Shown piece after piece: positions 18,514 through 19,573 of a stretch of DNA of 19,573 nt. The position numbers and the translations under genes are program-made. The stretch lies in the NCBI GenBank assembly GCA_964540005.1, contig CAZILN010000319.1, positions 1 to 19,573 of the forward strand, written 5' to 3'. Numbering within the stretch: position 1 is the stretch's first letter; each line of letters starts with the position of its first letter. The DNA is from CAZILN01 sp964540005. GTDB lineage: Bacteria > Bacteroidota > Bacteroidia > Bacteroidales > SM23-62. The notes below the pieces were generated by a model. It searched no databases and was not told the origin of the DNA. It was given only the letters and a program-made list of their open reading frames with translations.

Positions 18514-19573
18514 ATCAATCTACCTTCGAGCGTTACTTTGGGAGCACGGGTGATGATGAGGGATGGGGAATTATCAGGAGTTCTGATGGAAATTATGTGA
18601 TCACAGGGATGTATGCCACTTCAAATAATGATGTCCTGCTATTAAAAACTGACAGTATGGGAATTGCAATCCAGGCTTGGTCTTATGGTACTGAAGATGA
18701 AGAATATGGAACTGACCTCATGGAGCTTCCTGATAATGACCTTATCATACTTGGGAACAAACATAAGAACGGAACCAACTGGCAGTTCTTACTTATCAGG
18801 ACAGACCGGGATGGAGTTTCACAATGGGAAAAAGATAATTTTGGCTTGAACGAGGTTGACCTTGGATTTTCTGTAGTTCCCAGGACAGGCACAACAGGAT
18901 TCCTGATGTATGGATATACAGGAACCTACAAGACCCTGTATGATCTTGAATCCATTGTTTATGAAGCCTATAGTGACGGAGATGATGGTACCAGGAAAAA
19001 CATAGGCGAGGCCGGGGATGATTACGGCAGCTGTATTGAAGTGGACCATGATGGCAATTATCTCCTGTTAACCACTATAGAAAAAACCGGTGGGGGGAAT
19101 AAACTTGTGCTGTCCAAGCTGAACCAGAATCTGAACGATATTATTTGGGAAAGCGAGATCATATCAGATTGTATCACGGAACAACGCGCATGCGTCCGGA
19201 AAATAGGCGATGAAGCAGCACCGGCCGGTCAGTCCTCCTATGTGGTTGCTGGCGCTACAGTTTCCGGAGATATAAGAATCTCAGGTATTAGCGAGGCAGG
19301 GGACGTTGTTGATTTTGTTACCTGTTTTGGTGTACCCGTCACTCATTCCTCCTCAGTTATTCCTACAAAAGATGGTGGCTTTGCAGCGCTATCAGATAAT
19401 ATGACACTGGTTAAGGTCAGCGGGGAATTCACCAGGGAATGGGACAGGGAATTTTCAGGAGAATCCCGGGGCGTTCACAGCCTGATACAGGCAGAAGACG
19501 AAGGATATGTGCTTGTCGGCACTAAATTCAACGATACCGAAAGAAAAAACGACATTTACTTAATCAAAACCGA

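Larger units (their letters stand above)
16803..19573 (+). pseudogene. Modular surface protein (FISUMP, Ig-like, SprB repeats, propeller-like repeats), interrupted by two in-frame stops; 3' end beyond window
   Basis: From ATG 16803 one frame runs to the window end (923 codons) with only two stops: TAG at 16908-16910 and TGA at 17109-17111. No frameshift is seen. Parts in order: signal peptide of 19 residues (ANINA-Q); FISUMP domain from about 16875 to 17570 (VKIGERWWMAENL, PSGVQGVCPDGWHLPS, FTALPGG, GMSVRCVKD); an Ig-like, HYDIN-like domain to about 17880; SprB-type repeats to about 18490; then repeats such as GSTGDDEGW...LLLKTDSMG, typical of Bacteroidota secreted propeller-like regions. The TGA replaces the Trp expected in the family motif ALYTW. 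Such proteins are usually surface or type IX secreted, but any C-terminal sorting domain is out of view. It could be a recent pseudogene, a sequencing error, or expressed from a later ATG (17121) without a signal peptide. A weak -7-like TACATTTA lies at 16771-16778. Confidence 0.65.

Overview
The window looks like chromosomal DNA from a member of the phylum Bacteroidota, probably free-living and perhaps a metagenome-derived contig. The evidence is the set of families: SprB-type repeats, a FISUMP (Fib_succ_major) domain, a CBM9-like/DUF5916 outer-membrane protein, and very large secreted proteins joining a carboxypeptidase-regulatory-like domain to alpha-2-macroglobulin MG2-like and TonB-plug-like modules. 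Translation starts have A-rich or featureless leaders instead of Shine-Dalgarno sites, which also fits. I saw no RNA genes, CRISPR arrays, insertion sequences or phage genes.

Layout. Bases 1-16609 form one co-directional minus-strand block. In transcription order it holds: an alpha/beta-hydrolase lipoprotein (16609-15584); a small secreted beta-rich protein (15516-14974); a CBM9/DUF5916 beta-barrel protein (14784-12151); and three tandem paralogs of about 1,400 residues, copy 3 (12057-7771), copy 2 (7533-3283) and copy 1 (3219 to beyond base 1). A small hydrophobic reading frame lies between copies 3 and 2. Diverging from this block, a plus-strand gene (16803 to beyond 19573) encodes a modular surface protein: signal peptide, FISUMP, Ig-like domain, SprB repeats, propeller-like repeats. 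Two in-frame stop codons interrupt it near its 5' end. No gene-free stretch exceeds about 240 bases.

All proteins are predicted to be exported (signal peptide, lipobox or outer-membrane barrel), so this is a cell-envelope locus. No enzyme pathway links the genes, and the role of the paralogs is unknown. The most notable signals are: mosaic relationships among the three giant paralogs, with an apparent switch near residue 260; a duplicated leader and signal-peptide-like segment between copies 3 and 2; an 11-base A tract inside copy 3; paired 14-15 bp repeats upstream of the DUF5916 gene; and the two stops plus an abrupt SprB-to-propeller junction in the plus-strand gene.
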